Below are positions 49,310-60,367 of a DNA stretch of 64,000 bases, one piece after another. A program made the translations under genes and the position numbers. Within the stretch, counting starts at the first letter, position 1. Each line of letters opens with the position of its first letter. Below the pieces are notes generated by a model that worked only from the letters and a program-made list of their open reading frames with translations, did no database searches and was not told the origin of the DNA. Source of the DNA: Epichloe hybrida (lineage: Eukaryota; Ascomycota; Sordariomycetes; Hypocreales; Clavicipitaceae); assembly GCA_019022495.1 (NCBI GenBank), contig JAFEKR010000004.1, positions 3,906,001 through 3,970,000 of the forward strand, in the 5' to 3' direction.

Positions 49310-49375
49310 TGTTAAAATATATAAGGCTTTGTAATCCTAGGTGCAGTGGATCGGTCCACTCTTTTGAATTTAACA
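49310..49375. mobile_element. 66-bp TG...CA insertion with 5-bp target duplication
   Basis: Absent from Gypsy1-a and Gypsy1-b at the homologous place. It begins TGTTAAAATATATAAGG, ends GAATTTAACA, and is flanked by ATATA at 49305-49309 and 49376-49380. It contains a TATA-box-like TATATAAGG and a near-palindrome GTGGATCGGTCCAC. CpG and CpA sites survive. Its ends resemble those of LTR-X, so it may be a very short solo LTR or an internally deleted relative. Confidence 0.72.
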
Positions 49376-52300
49376 ATATAATCTTAAAATTAAAAGGATA
49401 AAGCTTATTAAGCGTAATTACTTACTTACTAGTAAGCTTAGGCTTTATAGTAAGGTACTTATAGTTTAAATAATCTGTGATAACTTTAATTATATAAGCT
49501 AAATAAGTGAGATAGTGTCTCTATATGCGAAAAGCCTCTTAGATAGCTAATAATTTACTATTAGGTGTTAAATATCGTAATTTAGTATTAGTTATTTGCA
49601 TTAATATAAACGTAACTAGGTGCTAGTGACCTAGTACTAATATTATAAGTATAGCCCTAATCACATGTCTAGATATATTTGTCTTTACTCTAAGATACGT
49701 AAGTAAGTTAAAATACACTAAAATTAGCGCTTTCTAAAATCTTTATTAAAGCTCTATAAACGCTACTAGCTTATAGGGTTCTAGTTTAAATATTACTAGT
49801 TAATTCCCTCTAAGGTAATCTATTAATAAAATAATAACTTTACTATACTATTTAATAAAATAGTAGTAAAATCTAGTAAAACTAAGAAATAACTAAATGT
49901 TAAAAACGCTATGTAGTATTAGCTAGGTTATAATTACTTTAACTCTTACTAGGTCTATTATAATACCTTTCTCTAATATCTTAAAGCCTAAAAATTTAAC
50001 TTCCTTAACTAAAAATTAATATTTCTTAAGGTTAATAAAAAGACTTGCCTCTCTAAACCTATATAAAACTTATTTAATGTGCTTTATATAATCTTTAACC
50101 TTACTACTATATATTAGCGTATTATTAAGATAAATAATATAGGTCTTATTAATAAGTCCTTTAAGAGTATTATTAATATACTCTTAAAAAGTTACTAGTA
50201 TATTAACTAGTCTAAATAGCATTACTAGATATTTAAAGTAACTATATTAATAATAAAACGCTATTTTTTACTTATTACCTAAGTAAATATATAGCTAGTA
50301 GTATATATCTTTTAAATCTAGGACTATAAAAATAACTATATTTACTAATTAATTAAGAATTTTAGTAATAAGGGGTAAAGGGGCCTTATTCTTAATTATA
50401 ATCTTGTTTAAGCCCCTATAATCTATATAAAGCCTTAATTTCCTTCCTTTCTTTAGAATAAATAAAATCAGGGCTCTAGCTAGGCTAACTAATCTTTTAA
50501 TTTACCCTTTAAGCTATATACATATAAGGTATTCTCTAAGAACCTCTAGCTCCCTTTTAGCTAAATTATATATAGGCCCCTAAGGTAGTGTTTTCCTTTC
50601 TTCTAATTTAATTATATAAGTGTAACCTCCTAGTTTAGGAAGCTTACTTACTAACTCTTTAGAAAAAATATCTATAAACTCCTTATATTCTTCTAGGATT
50701 ATTAGTATAGGGTGCTTAGTGCTTTTATCCTAATTTAACATGGTTTCTTTACTACTTATATTTTCTAAAATTAGTATAACTATAATACCTTTGCTTTTTT
50801 ACTATAAATAAGTGTACTCTAGGATTTATATAGTTACTTTACTATTTATTTATATATTTATTACTACTAGGTTCTTTAATTAGCCTTTTCCTTTTCCTTT
50901 TTAATTTTTATTTTCTAGAATACTTAGCCTAATCTTTATTACTCCTAATAATAAAGTAATTACTACTATTTTTTTCTCTTTATATACTTATTACTTACTA
51001 TAAGTAAAGGAGAGATATTTTATTATTACTAGATATCTCTAGTATTTATGCTCCTAATATATAATTATAGGTAAATACTCTTTAATTTAGTCTATACCTA
51101 GAATTATTCCTTTACTTATATTAGTAATAAAGTAGCTAACTTAGTAAACCTTTATAAATCCTATACTATCTTTTATCTTAACTAATTTTTTTAGAATTTC
51201 TTAATATAAAATCACTTTTTTGCTTATACTCTTTAATATCCTATCTAATTAGATTATATTCTCCTAATCCTTTTTTAATAATAATTTTAGATAAATTATT
51301 AAAGACTATATACCTATATTAAATAGCGCTTATATAGCTAACCACTAGTTATCTTATTATAGAGATACTTATATTTTTATTTTATTATCTATAGGGTATT
51401 TTACAGTGAGATTACATTCCTAGGTCTATGCTAATTAAACTAGTATTATATTAGGAGATATAGCTTTATTATTACTTTCTCTATACTTCTTAGTTATATA
51501 CTTAGTACTTTTATAAGTAAAATAATCTAATGCCTAATAAGCTAGTATAGTATGCCTAGGCTTTTTATATTTATAGTATACTAGGGATAATCTTTTTCCT
51601 TAGTCTTTACTTTATTACTATACCTTATTTATAAGTAATATAAAATAAAAGTATTACTTCTTTCTTTTAAAGTCCTAACCTTTTTTATTATTTTAGCCTA
51701 AACCTATTATAACCTTTGCTTTCTTACCCTAGCCTTATAGTTAGCTCTAGGTTATTAGGATCTCTTAACTAATTATTTACTTCCTTATAGTATTATTTAA
51801 GCTATTTAGAAAGATTATAATTCTTAAATATATAGGGATTTCTTTAGGTAACTTAGCTTTTACCTTATCCTAGGCTTATATAAAGGATTAAAATAATTAG
51901 TTATTTTTTTACCTAAGATTTAGTAATAACCTTATTACTTCTAAGTGTCTTATACCTATATTTATTATTTTAGTTTTTAACTATTCTAGAAAATTTACCT
52001 AGGTAATTAATAAATAATCTACGTGCCTATCTATAGCTATATAATGTATTTACTATTGCTTTATATTACTAGCTAGGCAGCTGCTTATATATACTACCTT
52101 AGTTATATTATCCTTAAAGGTAAAGTAGTTTAATTTAAATAGTATATCTAAGTTTACTAAGAAATTCTATAGGCTTTTATATATTTCCCCTTTATATATA
52201 GGCATTTTTATCTGCGTTTTAATAAGATTACCTTACTATATAATTACTACTATATTACTATAGACTATAAGTAAAATTATAGCTAATGTTTAAGGGGTAA

Positions 52301-52673
52301 TTATAAGTCTAGTTTAAGGTCTAGCTAATCCTAGATTTACCTTAAGCTCTCTAATTTACACCTTTATCTATAAGACCTCTTATCTTCTCTAAAGGTAATA
52401 TAGCTTAGATTATATAACCTTATAGTGTTATTATAACGCCCTTTTTTCTTTAGTTATATTATTTATACCTTTACTTAAATTAGGATTAAGTAGTGTTTAT
52501 TATACCCTATTATTATCTATAGTTTTAGATTATAGGGGTTCTTTATCTTCCTAATTATCTATAGCTTTATTATTATAAGGTACTAGTGTGTTTCTTATAA
52601 ATCTTTAGAGTATTAGCTATATAATAATCTAGCTAATGGTTTATATTCTTAAAAAGGTTAAAAGAGATTAATT

Positions 52674-52943
52674 TATTATAGCTTATACTAAAAGGTTAAG
52701 AATAAAGTAATAGCTAAGACTATTATAGTTATTACTAGATAAATACTAGCTAGGGGTAAGTATGTAAAGGTTTTAATCTCTAACCTAGCACTAATAATAT
52801 ATATAGTCTTTAATAAATACCTTGCTTTATAAGCACATAGCTATCTTATAGCTAGCTAGCCTCTTTATTATTTGCATAGCCTAAAGGTTCTTCGAAGACC
52901 CGCTTTGATGAACATCCTATGTTTGACCTCTGCGCTCCTAACA
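52674..52943 (-). repeat. 5' LTR of Gypsy1-c (270 bp)
   Basis: Inverse of the 270-bp Gypsy1 LTR. Left end TATTATAGCTTA; right end CTGCGCTCCTAACA, unmutated. Confidence 0.93.
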
Positions 52944-53053
52944 CTAGATTTCTCTCTTTCTTTCTTTTCTTAGCTATTATTATTATTAACTTTATTACTA
53001 TTATCAAATTCGACCCTTTCGCACTAGTGTAACGTTCCTTAGTGTAACTAACA
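52944..53053 (+). repeat. Right part of the Copia C 3' LTR
   Basis: Matches the last 110 bp of the copia LTR (CTAGATTTCTCTC ... GTAACTAACA) and is followed by the ATAAA duplication of Copia C. The left part was lost or displaced by Gypsy1-c. Confidence 0.85.
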
Positions 53054-53279
53054 ATAAATATATAATAATTATAATATAGACTCTCTAGATAAATCGTTTC
53101 TACTTATAGTAATTAGTACTATATTTATTTTAACTAATTATAAAAATTAATATAAGCTATCTAATGCTTTAGAGTAGCTATATAATAAGTAATAATATTT
53201 ACTTTACTACATTAAAGCTATATATTAGCTACTATTTAAAATTAATATGTATAATAAGGGTATTATATTAACTTATATC

Positions 53280-53985
53280 CAGAGTATTGTTTGTAGTGTA
53301 GTTAGTGTAGTTTTTGGGAAAAATTTGTATTTATAATGTAGTTTTTTCCCTTTATATTTAGTGTAATGTAGTTTTTTTTTATAGTGTAATATAGTACAGT
53401 TTTTTTTCCATATAGTGTAGTGTAATTAGTGTAGTTACTAACTACACTAACTATAAAAACTACAAATATAGTGTTAGTAAAAAAAAAGTAAGCCTTTTTA
53501 TTATATAATGTTATTATAAGGATTAAAAGAAAGCTAGTTATATAGAAGCTTTTATTATTACCTATTTTACCTAATTAGTTATATAATTTATAAAATCTAC
53601 CTTTTTTTAAGGATTTTACTATAACTAGGGTTATTTATAATATTATACCTTTTTAATAATACTATTATACTAATTACTTTATTTTACTAATATAACTTAA
53701 AGAAAAACCTTCTTATTATTTTATTTACTATTACTATTAATTATTTTATATTTTTATATATTATTATTATTATTTTAAATAAAAGATACCTTGAACTAAT
53801 AGAATAAAATTAATTAAGAAATCTAGATAAATAACTAGAAGTTAACAAAATATATACTTAGTACTTAAATATTATTCTTAATATAATAAGAACTTGAAAA
53901 AAGCTTAAACTATTTATTTAAGATTTAAACTAATTAAATATTACTTTTAGCTTTATAATTCTAAAGCTTTGAGAAGTTATATATA
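53280..53985 (+). mobile_element. hAT-like element c, right end missing
   Basis: It starts CAGAGTATTGTTTGTAGTGT, the same end and orientation as the complete copy at 61589, preceded by CTTATATC. Homology stops at an (AT)n run near 53975-53995, so about 1 kb and the right terminus are missing. Confidence 0.75.
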
Positions 53986-54474
53986 TATATATATATGATA
54001 TACACTAGCTAGCTCTATGTACGGCTAGTACTAGTACTCCTGCTACTAAGTTAGAAGGGAAAACCCTTTATAAGGAGAAAAAACCCTCCTATATCTGTAT
54101 GCAAGCTAGCGCTAGCCCTAATCTAGGTCTGCGCTACTCTTATTATTACCTATTATAAGTGTTTATTACTAGCTTACACTAGCCTTATCCTATAGAAATT
54201 TTTAACTAAGAAAATAATAAAGGAAAAATACTAAAATAAGAGTCCTTTATCCCTATCTAGTGTGAGATTAGGTTTATTCTATTACTACCCTAAGTCTCCT
54301 TACTTTGCCTTATAGTAAGGTAAAATTAAATCTATAGAGATATTTTACTTTAGGTTTACTTTTATATAAACACTCCTATAGCCTTACTTTTTAGCTATTT
54401 CTAACCTATCTTTAGTTTATATATATTATAAAGTTAGAGCACTTAGTTACATTTATAAGCTATAGGGGGAGGGT
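53986..54474. other. AT-rich stretch of unknown origin
   Basis: No gene. It follows an (AT)n run and includes TACACTAGCTAGCTC and a pair of similar AAACCCT segments. It matches nothing else in the window. It lies within the old gypsy relic together with the hAT fragments. Confidence 0.35.
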
Positions 54475-54540
54475 CAGAGTATTGCACTACAATGTGTATT
54501 GTATTGTATTGTTTGTATTGTATTGTATACTATATTATTA
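54475..54540 (-). mobile_element. hAT-like terminus with TGTAT pentamers
   Basis: CAGAGTATTGCACTACAATG followed by repeated TGTAT units (54496-54530), then old-gypsy sequence. Only the end of an element remains. The pentamer differs by one base from the TGTAG array of other copies. Confidence 0.7.
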
Positions 54541-54630
54541 TTTCTTATAGGCTCTCTTATAGGGAATATACCTTAGCCTAGTAGCTTATTTTTTAATTGA
54601 GAATAATTATATAAAAGGGAGAGTATTATA

Positions 54631-54906
54631 TTAAAAGTATAACTAAATATTAGGGTTTTATAAATAAGTAAGCTAAAGAGATATAAAGAGTTTTTAAATA
54701 ATCTTAATAAATAAAAGCTATTTATTGGCTATAAGCTTACTATATGTATATAAGGTAAGGTATATAGTAAGGACTACTTACTTTTAGGTAGTAAGTTAAA
54801 GTTTAAAACCTTTATAACCTAACCCCCTAGGTAGTTATATTCTCTTAGCGTAGTAGAATCTAGTTAGCCCTCTGTTTATTCATTTATTCTAATGGTAATC
54901 GTGACA
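54631..54906 (+). repeat. 276-bp LTR of the old gypsy relic
   Basis: Starts TATTAAAAGTATAAC and ends GGTAATCGTGACA, alignable with the 270-bp Gypsy1 LTR but divergent. It is preceded by sequence like the 3' end of Gypsy1 (TAGTAGCTTATTTTTTAATT). Confidence 0.65.
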
Positions 54907-55180
54907 CTAGTAAGCTTTAGTTAATATACTAAAGCTCTTATACCTTTTACTTAGTTACTATTATTCTTATAATTTTAAAGCTTCTCTTACTAATTACTTA
55001 AGAGTTATATAAGAGAGAGAACTACTAAATTTACTAGAGTAATATTAGATAATAACTAGAACTAACTAAATAAAGGTAATACTATAGCTAAGAATATACT
55101 ATATTTTATAAAGACTATACTTGAGATTAAACTCTTAACTCTTAGTACTAAAGCTATAATAATACTAGAGTAAATCCCTC
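54907..55180 (+). mobile_element. Gypsy3-c: fragment of 5' LTR and leader, plus strand
   Basis: Reverse-complement match to Gypsy3-a at about 48340-48540: the end of the LTR to about 54973, then leader sequence (AAAGCTTCTCTTAC, AGAGTAATATTAGATAATAA). Truncated at both sides. Confidence 0.75.
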
Positions 55181-55991
55181 CTAAGCACAAGGTAAAACTA
55201 CTTAGTATTTTACAGCCTAATACTCTATTCTTTCCCCTCTTAAGCATAAGGTAAAACTGCTTAGTATTTTATAGCCTAATACTCTATTCTTTTATCTTTT
55301 TCTTATTTACCTTATAAATCTTATTATTTATATTACCTTTACTTTTTAGTATTTTTTCTTATATAGTATAAATACTATTAATTATCTTTAAGTTAGATTC
55401 TTTTTTACTTCCTTTTCCTTTACTTTCTTTTTCTTTTACTATATTATTTAATATTTTAAATAAGGTAATATCTTTTTTATTACCTTTAGCTATATTATTA
55501 TCTAATTTTTAGGAGTTAATTAGTTAAGTAATAATGTAATACTTACCTAGTAACTATAATAAATTTAATTAAAGATAAGTAAGAATAAGTTATATTTAGT
55601 AAGAGAGTTTAAGTTTGCCTTAGAGCTTTAAAGCATAAGTAATAAGCTATAAAATAAAAGAGATATAAAGAGATAAAATAAATATAATTATAAAGAAAGG
55701 GCAAATTATATTAATTTATACTATAGTAAAACTTAAATACATTTAAGTTTAACTATAGTTAGAAATCATAACTATGTCTTATGCTAATATAGCTATAAAG
55801 GTTATTATAAACTTTACTTTAACCTTATAGCCTCTTATATTTATAACCTTAGAGCTTATTTATTACTATAGCTATAAGTATTTAGTTATTAATTATTTTA
55901 CTAGCTAGGTATTGCTAGTAATAATTATGTGTTATAATAAATTAGATGCATTGGCTAGAACCAATGATGCTAAAAAAAATTATAAAAATCA
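55181..55991 (-). mobile_element. Family R, about 810-bp copy
   Basis: Shares the CTAAGCACAAGG end and the AAAAATCA end with the other copies. The Lys-rich degenerate frame is on the minus strand. The left end is duplicated with a 59-bp period (55181 and 55240, CTAAGCACAAGG and TTAAGCATAAGG). No matching target duplication was found. Confidence 0.7.
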
Positions 55992-56530
55992 ATAAAGCTA
56001 TCTAGAGAGAGCTATATAACTATTAGGAAGGGATTATAAGTTATATGTATGCCTTACGTATAAGTGTAGCTAATCGCACGTGCTTCACTTTCCTTAGTGG
56101 CTAACCTAACGTTAACCCATATGTCGCAACACTTTAGCTTATTACCGTAGTATAAATAATCTTTACTATATACTTTATCTTATATATATAGCTAAAGACT
56201 AGCTCTTAGTTATTAGAAAGATCTAAGGATTCTCCGTGCTCCTCTACCCTAACTGTCTCTATACTTTTAAAATATGCCTGCAGAGATCCCTTATGGGTTA
56301 CGTGAAGTGCCTTTATAGGCTGCACTTACGAGAGGCTATAATAGCTTTATTATCGTTCCTTACATATTAATTTGACCACACATTGTAGACACGACTTTTG
56401 ACTTAGACCTCTGTAGTGTTTGTCTACTTTATAAATATCTGGCTGGTCGCTCTTCTCTGACAAATGTAACAACACACCCAATCTTGGCCATCACTTACCT
56501 TGTTTTGCCTTGAGCCTGGAGTAAAACACC
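55992..56530. promoter_or_regulatory. Upstream region of the sulfotransferase-like gene
   Basis: Composition changes from RIP-type AT-rich to normal between about 56040 and 56220. A TATA-like box (CTTTATAAATATC) lies at 56427-56438, about 95 bp upstream of the ATG. The start context AAACACCATGACG is favourable. No other gene is seen. Confidence 0.5.
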
Positions 56531-57583
56531 ATGACGACTACCAAAAGACAAAATCAGCCATTGCTGTTCATCACCTATCCACGCACGGGCTCGAACCTCT
56601 TGATGCGCATGTTATGCCTACAGGAGCAGGATCAGGTTGTTTCGAGAGAGAGCGGCGGATACTTCTTCTTCCCTGCCGTTGTAAATATGAATCGCGACGG
56701 GCTGATGCGCCGCCCACGAGCAGAATGGGCTGAGGGCGAGATGACCGACCTGCAACAGAAGTATCAGGCCTGCTACAACGACCTGCAGGAGCTGCTTGAA
56801 TCCGCTGCCCAGCAAGACAAGACGGCCGTCACAAAGGAGCACGCGCCCTTCATCATGTCACCCACCGCCATTTCGGACTATCTCCATGGCCTCCATGGCC
56901 TCGATGGCTCTCAAGACGCCACCGTGCCGTGGAGGGTGCATGTACCGCAGGAATGCTCTGACGCGCAGTGTCCGCCAGGCTTGCCACTCAACCCTTCGGT
57001 GCTGCCTGATGGCTTCCTGCTGCGCTGCACGCCCGCGTTTCTGATCCGACATCCTGCTTTGGCCTTTCCGTCTTTTCATCGCGTCATCCTGTCATTCTGC
57101 AATGGCGACGTGGCCAAGGTCGAGGAGGAAATGGTGCCTTACATTGCCATGTCCTGCACCCTCCGCTGGACCAAGCAGCTCTATGATTGGTATGCTGCCG
57201 CATGGGAGGCGCTAGGGAAGGAGGGAAAGACTCCCGTCATCCTGGACGCCGACGACATTCTCCATAATCCCGATATCGTACTTCGTTTGTGCAACCTTGT
57301 TGGTCTGGACGAGGCCAAGGTGAAATTCCACTGGGATCCCTTGACGGAGGAGCAGCGGAGTGGAGTGGACTCTGTGAGCGCCAAAACGCGCACCACTCTG
57401 CACTCATCGTCGGGCATTATTAGGTGCAAGACATTTGACGGACTCACCATCGAGGGGGAGGCCAAAAAGTGGAAGGAAGAGTTTGGCGACCTCGTCGGGA
57501 GCAGGATCGAAAGTTGGGTCCGAGCTAGTATGCCTGACTACGAGTATCTCGTCGGCAAGAAACTGAAGGTGATGGATAACTAG
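56531..57583 (+). CDS. Sulfotransferase-like P-loop protein (350 aa)
   Basis: An intronless, intact ORF. Residues 14-24 (ITYPRTGSNLL) match the PAPS 5'-phosphosulfate-binding loop of sulfotransferases, with Arg18 where Lys is usual. Residues 170-184 (FLIRHPALAFPSFHR) fit the 3'-phosphate-binding segment (RxP...S). Residues 235-258 (PVILDADDILHNPDIVLRLC) are the usual strand and helix near the C-terminal half. Length is normal for fungal members. The likely role is transfer of a sulfonate group from PAPS to a small molecule in the cytosol, but some fungal members have no proven activity. No signal peptide or membrane segment. It converges on the 2-oxoglutarate oxygenase gene, 434 bp away, which hints at a shared pathway. 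GC and intactness contrast with the flanking repeats. Confidence 0.82.
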   Translation: MTTTKRQNQPLLFITYPRTGSNLLMRMLCLQEQDQVVSRESGGYFFFPAVVNMNRDGLMRRPRAEWAEGEMTDLQQKYQACYNDLQELLESAAQQDKTAVTKEHAPFIMSPTAISDYLHGLHGLDGSQDATVPWRVHVPQECSDAQCPPGLPLNPSVLPDGFLLRCTPAFLIRHPALAFPSFHRVILSFCNGDVAKVEEEMVPYIAMSCTLRWTKQLYDWYAAAWEALGKEGKTPVILDADDILHNPDIVLRLCNLVGLDEAKVKFHWDPLTEEQRSGVDSVSAKTRTTLHSSSGIIRCKTFDGLTIEGEAKKWKEEFGDLVGSRIESWVRASMPDYEYLVGKKLKVMDN

Positions 57584-58017
57584 GTAAACATCCACATGTC
57601 GCCGAATTGCTTTCAAGTATTGTGAGCAAGCATGCTGCTTCCTATTGAGGACATTTACAGCCTCACATCGCAACCTCGGGCATTAGCCTTGTCATCCTCT
57701 CTTTGTTTAATAATGTAGCTTCCCGCTTTGTGTTTATCATCACGTTTTATTATAGGCTTTGTTTAAAGACCTAAAATCACTAATTAATAGACTTGAAGCT
57801 TATAATAAGCTTCCTTTTCCTTGCTAGATTTCGCATTCCTAGATAGCAATTCTATATGATTTTCTCTTCTAATCACTCTTTGCCTTTGTCTGCATCCTCT
57901 CACAATATATAACTTATAATATAGTGGTATAATCTTGCATATGCTATTCTGTCTGTCAAAGGTCCCACCCTAGATACGAGTCGAACTTTGTTAGAGCCGA
58001 GATTTACTATAACCCCC
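57584..58017. other. Intergenic region between convergent genes
   Basis: It holds the 3' ends of both genes. Poly(A)-signal-like AT runs occur (TTTAATAATG near 57705; TATATAACTTATAATATAG near 57906). A TTAGAGCC...AGATTT segment near 57990 is unremarkable. No further gene is seen. Confidence 0.4.
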
Positions 58018-59125
58018 CTACTTAGCCCGTAGCTGACTGAATCTCATTGACACCCATTCCTCACATGTCATGGGAGACACATCTTCGCCAGCCTCGTCAC
58101 TGCGAAACCGAGGAAGCGCGGTCATATTGGTAGACGCCCCGGGCCGCATCAACAACGCAAAACTATACCTATCTTGCACCTGCTTCCCGGGAACAGTCAC
58201 CACCCGATGTAGCACGCTCTCAATCTGCCCGCCGCTGAGTATCTTCATGGCGTCGCCAAAGTTTACAATCGCGTGGCCCGGCCTGGGAGGTACATCGAGC
58301 CACGTCTCGGTTCCCGCCGGCAGGATCTGGAGCCCAGGCGAGGCCGTGAACAGGAACGTGAGTGAGCCCATGTCCGTGTGCGCAAGCTGCGGGATACTAA
58401 ACCTGTCGTTCCCAATGGCACTGGGGTACTTGAGCAGACGGACGAGATCCAGTGGATGAGCGGACTGGTCATGGCGGGACTGGAACGAATCCCCCTCGGG
58501 AAGCTCGTAAAGGCTCGAGAGGGCCTTGAATATTATCTGCGCCATATCCAGGCAGGTAGAGGTTAGCTCCATGAGTGACTCTTCATGGTCACCCACTGCG
58601 TCTGGATGGCGTTTGGAGGATTGTTTCACCGCGTCCCGAGAAATCTGAAGTGTGAATCAGGCGATAGCCAGCTGCTGTGGTTGAGTCAGTACTCACTGCA
58701 TAGCTCTCAAACCCGTCCATTTGGCCCTTGATGCCGCCTTTGTTCCTGCCAATTGGCTTGTAGCTGTCGCAAAATGAAAATAGATAGTATTAGTGTATAT
58801 CGAGAACCAAAGTGCTATGCTCTGGCTAGAGTACGAACCCGTTTACCTTGTAGTTCCCCATCGTGTCCACATCAAATGCGAGCTTCTTTTCGACGGGCAT
58901 GTCAAAGATGGCACGACTCAGCTTTTCAATATCTCCGATACAGTGACTCATAGACATCTCATCGCCATTATGGAGGTCCAAGTAGAATATTCCATCCACT
59001 GTAGCAACTCGAAAGAGGTTTGCAAGAGCGTTCGGTGCTCCATTCCGTAGGTCAGTGCAGTTGATGACCCGCAGCGGCGCGGTCCCTGTCAAGGCAGCAC
59101 TCTTTTTCCACGTTTGAGCTGACAT
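58018..59125 (-). CDS. 2-oxoglutarate/Fe(II) oxygenase, isopenicillin-N-synthase-like, three exons
   Basis: Exons 59125-58839, 58763-58697 and 58644-58018 give 326 aa. Intron 1 (75 nt) starts GTTCGT and ends GCGACAG; it was chosen over the nearby GTAAAC because only this join keeps the frame (NYKVNG-YKPIGRN). Intron 2 (52 nt) is GTGAGT...TTCAG. Fe(II) ligands are His207 and Asp209 (LAHTDMG) and His264 (SVLHRVV). The 2-oxoglutarate pair is Arg277 and Ser279 (RYS). The N-terminal half fits the DIOX_N region. It probably oxidises a small-molecule substrate in the cytosol; the substrate is unknown. The ATG at 59125 is preferred because the frame has no upstream ATG. A Copia-II element starts 68 bp upstream of this ATG, so promoter loss is likely. 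Confidence 0.87.
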
Positions 59126-59193
59126 GATAGATTTGCCAGAGTCAAGAAGATGTCGAGAAGATTTCAAGTGTATAAAACGATACAAAGAGAACC

Positions 59194-59307
59194 TTTTAGG
59201 GAGAGCGCCCTTGAAGTTTAGGATGTATAAGGGCAGCGCGCATTGACTAGGATAAAACGCTCTCTAAGACAACGGTTGGATACGATGTATTAGAAGTACC
59301 TCTTATT
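59194..59307 (+). repeat. Partial 5' LTR of Copia-II-b
   Basis: TTTTAGGGAGAGCGCCC through GATGTATTAGAAGTACCTC matches the first half of the 231-bp Copia-II LTR, then homology stops. CpG sites remain (GGCAGCGCGCATTG). Confidence 0.85.
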
Positions 59308-59560
59308 GCCCGATGGCTGATACAGCGTCTATGACGAATAATATGCGCTCACAACCGTATCGGGGGAGCTTACGGTCGCACATACCGTCGCACATTAGAG
59401 AGGTCCCGCAAAGAGCTGCCAAAATGACTTTTGCGACTTTTGCGATTTTGCGATTTTGCGATTTTTATGATTTTTATGATTTTTTGATTTTATAATTTTA
59501 TAATTACACAATTACATAGTAAATATTAAATAACTAAATAACTAATATAATAACTATAAG
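59308..59560. other. Unassigned sequence inside Copia-II-b
   Basis: GC-rich at the left (CCGTATCGGGGGAGC, ACCGTCGCACATTAG), then a TTTTGCGA-type tandem repeat, then RIP-type AT-rich sequence. It replaces most of Copia-II and may be a separate insertion. No gene. Confidence 0.4.
59427..59503 (+). repeat. Tandem repeat grading from TTTTGCGA to TTTTATAA
   Basis: Successive 8-9-bp units read ACTTTTGCGA, CTTTTGCGA, TTTTGCGA (twice), TTTTTATGA (twice), TTTTTTGA and TTTTATAA (twice). CpG is lost step by step towards the mutated repeats. Confidence 0.85.
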
Positions 59561-60239
59561 ACTTCCCCTTTTAAGTATAAGGTAAAATTACTTAAATAAT
59601 TAAAGTTTTATATTTTTTAATATTTTTTCTTAATATCTAGCCTTTTTTTGTTTTTCTTTAGTTTTTTCTTTTCTTTTTTATTCTTACTTTTCTTAAATTT
59701 CTTTATACTTTCTTTAGTTTGTTTAATTTTCTTTTAATTAGGATTTTTAGTAGCTTTTTAAATAACCTAAAGGTTTTATAGCTTAGTAATTATTACCCTT
59801 AGCCTTTAATTACTTAAAACTATACTATTATTTAATTAGTTAATGGTTAATTAGTTAATTAGTTATATAAAACTTACTTAGTAATTTAAATTAAATTAAA
59901 GATAAGTAAAGATAAGTTATGTTTAGTAAGAGAGTTTAAGTTTACCTTAAAGCTTTCAAATATAAGTAAAATGAATAAAATAAATCTAGTTATAAAGAGA
60001 GAATTATATTAATTTATATTATAAGTAATCTTACGCTACCGCAGCCACAAAGTTTATCGCAAACTTTGCTCTAACCTTATAGCCCCCTATATTTGTGACC
60101 CTAGACCTTATTTATTATTATAGCTATAAGCATTTAGCTATTAATTATTTTTTACTAGCTACGTATTGCTAGCAATTATGTTATAAAAAATCAGATACAT
60201 TAGCTATAACTAATGACGTAAAAAAACTTTTAAAAATCA
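59561..60239 (-). mobile_element. Family R copy (about 679 bp) in Copia-II-b
   Basis: From TTCCCCTTTTAAGTATAAGG to TTTTAAAAATCA, colinear with the 30210 copy. The minus-strand Lys-rich frame is recognisable but more mutated. The right flank is Copia-II sequence (ATAAAGCCTTTATTA); the left lacks a match, so the target duplication is not intact. Confidence 0.75.
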
Positions 60240-60367
60240 ATAAAGCCTTTATTAAGGTAAATATATAAGGACTTTTATTACTAGATTAGATTGTAGGATA
60301 TTCCTATATAACTATAATACTAGGAATTTATTATAATCTTCTCTTATACTTATAAACTCTAGCTTTA

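Larger units (their letters stand above)
48689..52943 (-). mobile_element. Gypsy1-c: minus-strand copy lacking its 3' half
   Basis: It is the reverse complement of Gypsy1-b from its 5' LTR to the start of the integrase region (about 17233 of that copy). It is inserted in the 3' LTR of Copia C (followed by CTAGA). The left edge abuts Gypsy3-a exactly, and everything 3' of integrase is absent. RT is recognisable at about 50600-50120. A 66-bp insertion sits at 49310. Confidence 0.9.
38132..53053 (+). mobile_element. Copia C: copia element with nested gypsy insertions
   Basis: ATAAA occurs on both sides (38127-38131, 53054-53058). The 5' LTR is 38132-38384, gag and leader follow to about 41290, and the integrase part is at 41290-41952 (KAYNSIRKVKRY near 41590). 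Gypsy3-a then begins. The RT/RNase H part is missing. Only the right part of the 3' LTR remains (52944-53053), after Gypsy1-c. The missing middle was probably lost by recombination between Gypsy3 copies. Confidence 0.82.
37637..54906 (+). mobile_element. Old gypsy relic (Gypsy1 relative), 3' region, heavily interrupted
   Basis: 37637-38131 resembles the 3' ORF region of Gypsy1 (RLINIIRKRK-like end near 37960). The sequence resumes at 53054 exactly where it stopped at 38131, after removal of Copia C and its ATAAA duplication. It continues past hAT-like insertions to about 54546-54906, with a 276-bp LTR. It is the outermost element of the nest and the most divergent copy. Confidence 0.65.

Noticed and set aside
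56531..59125. A complete biosynthetic gene cluster
   Set aside because: Only two enzyme genes are present; no synthase, synthetase, transporter or cluster regulator lies between the repeats.
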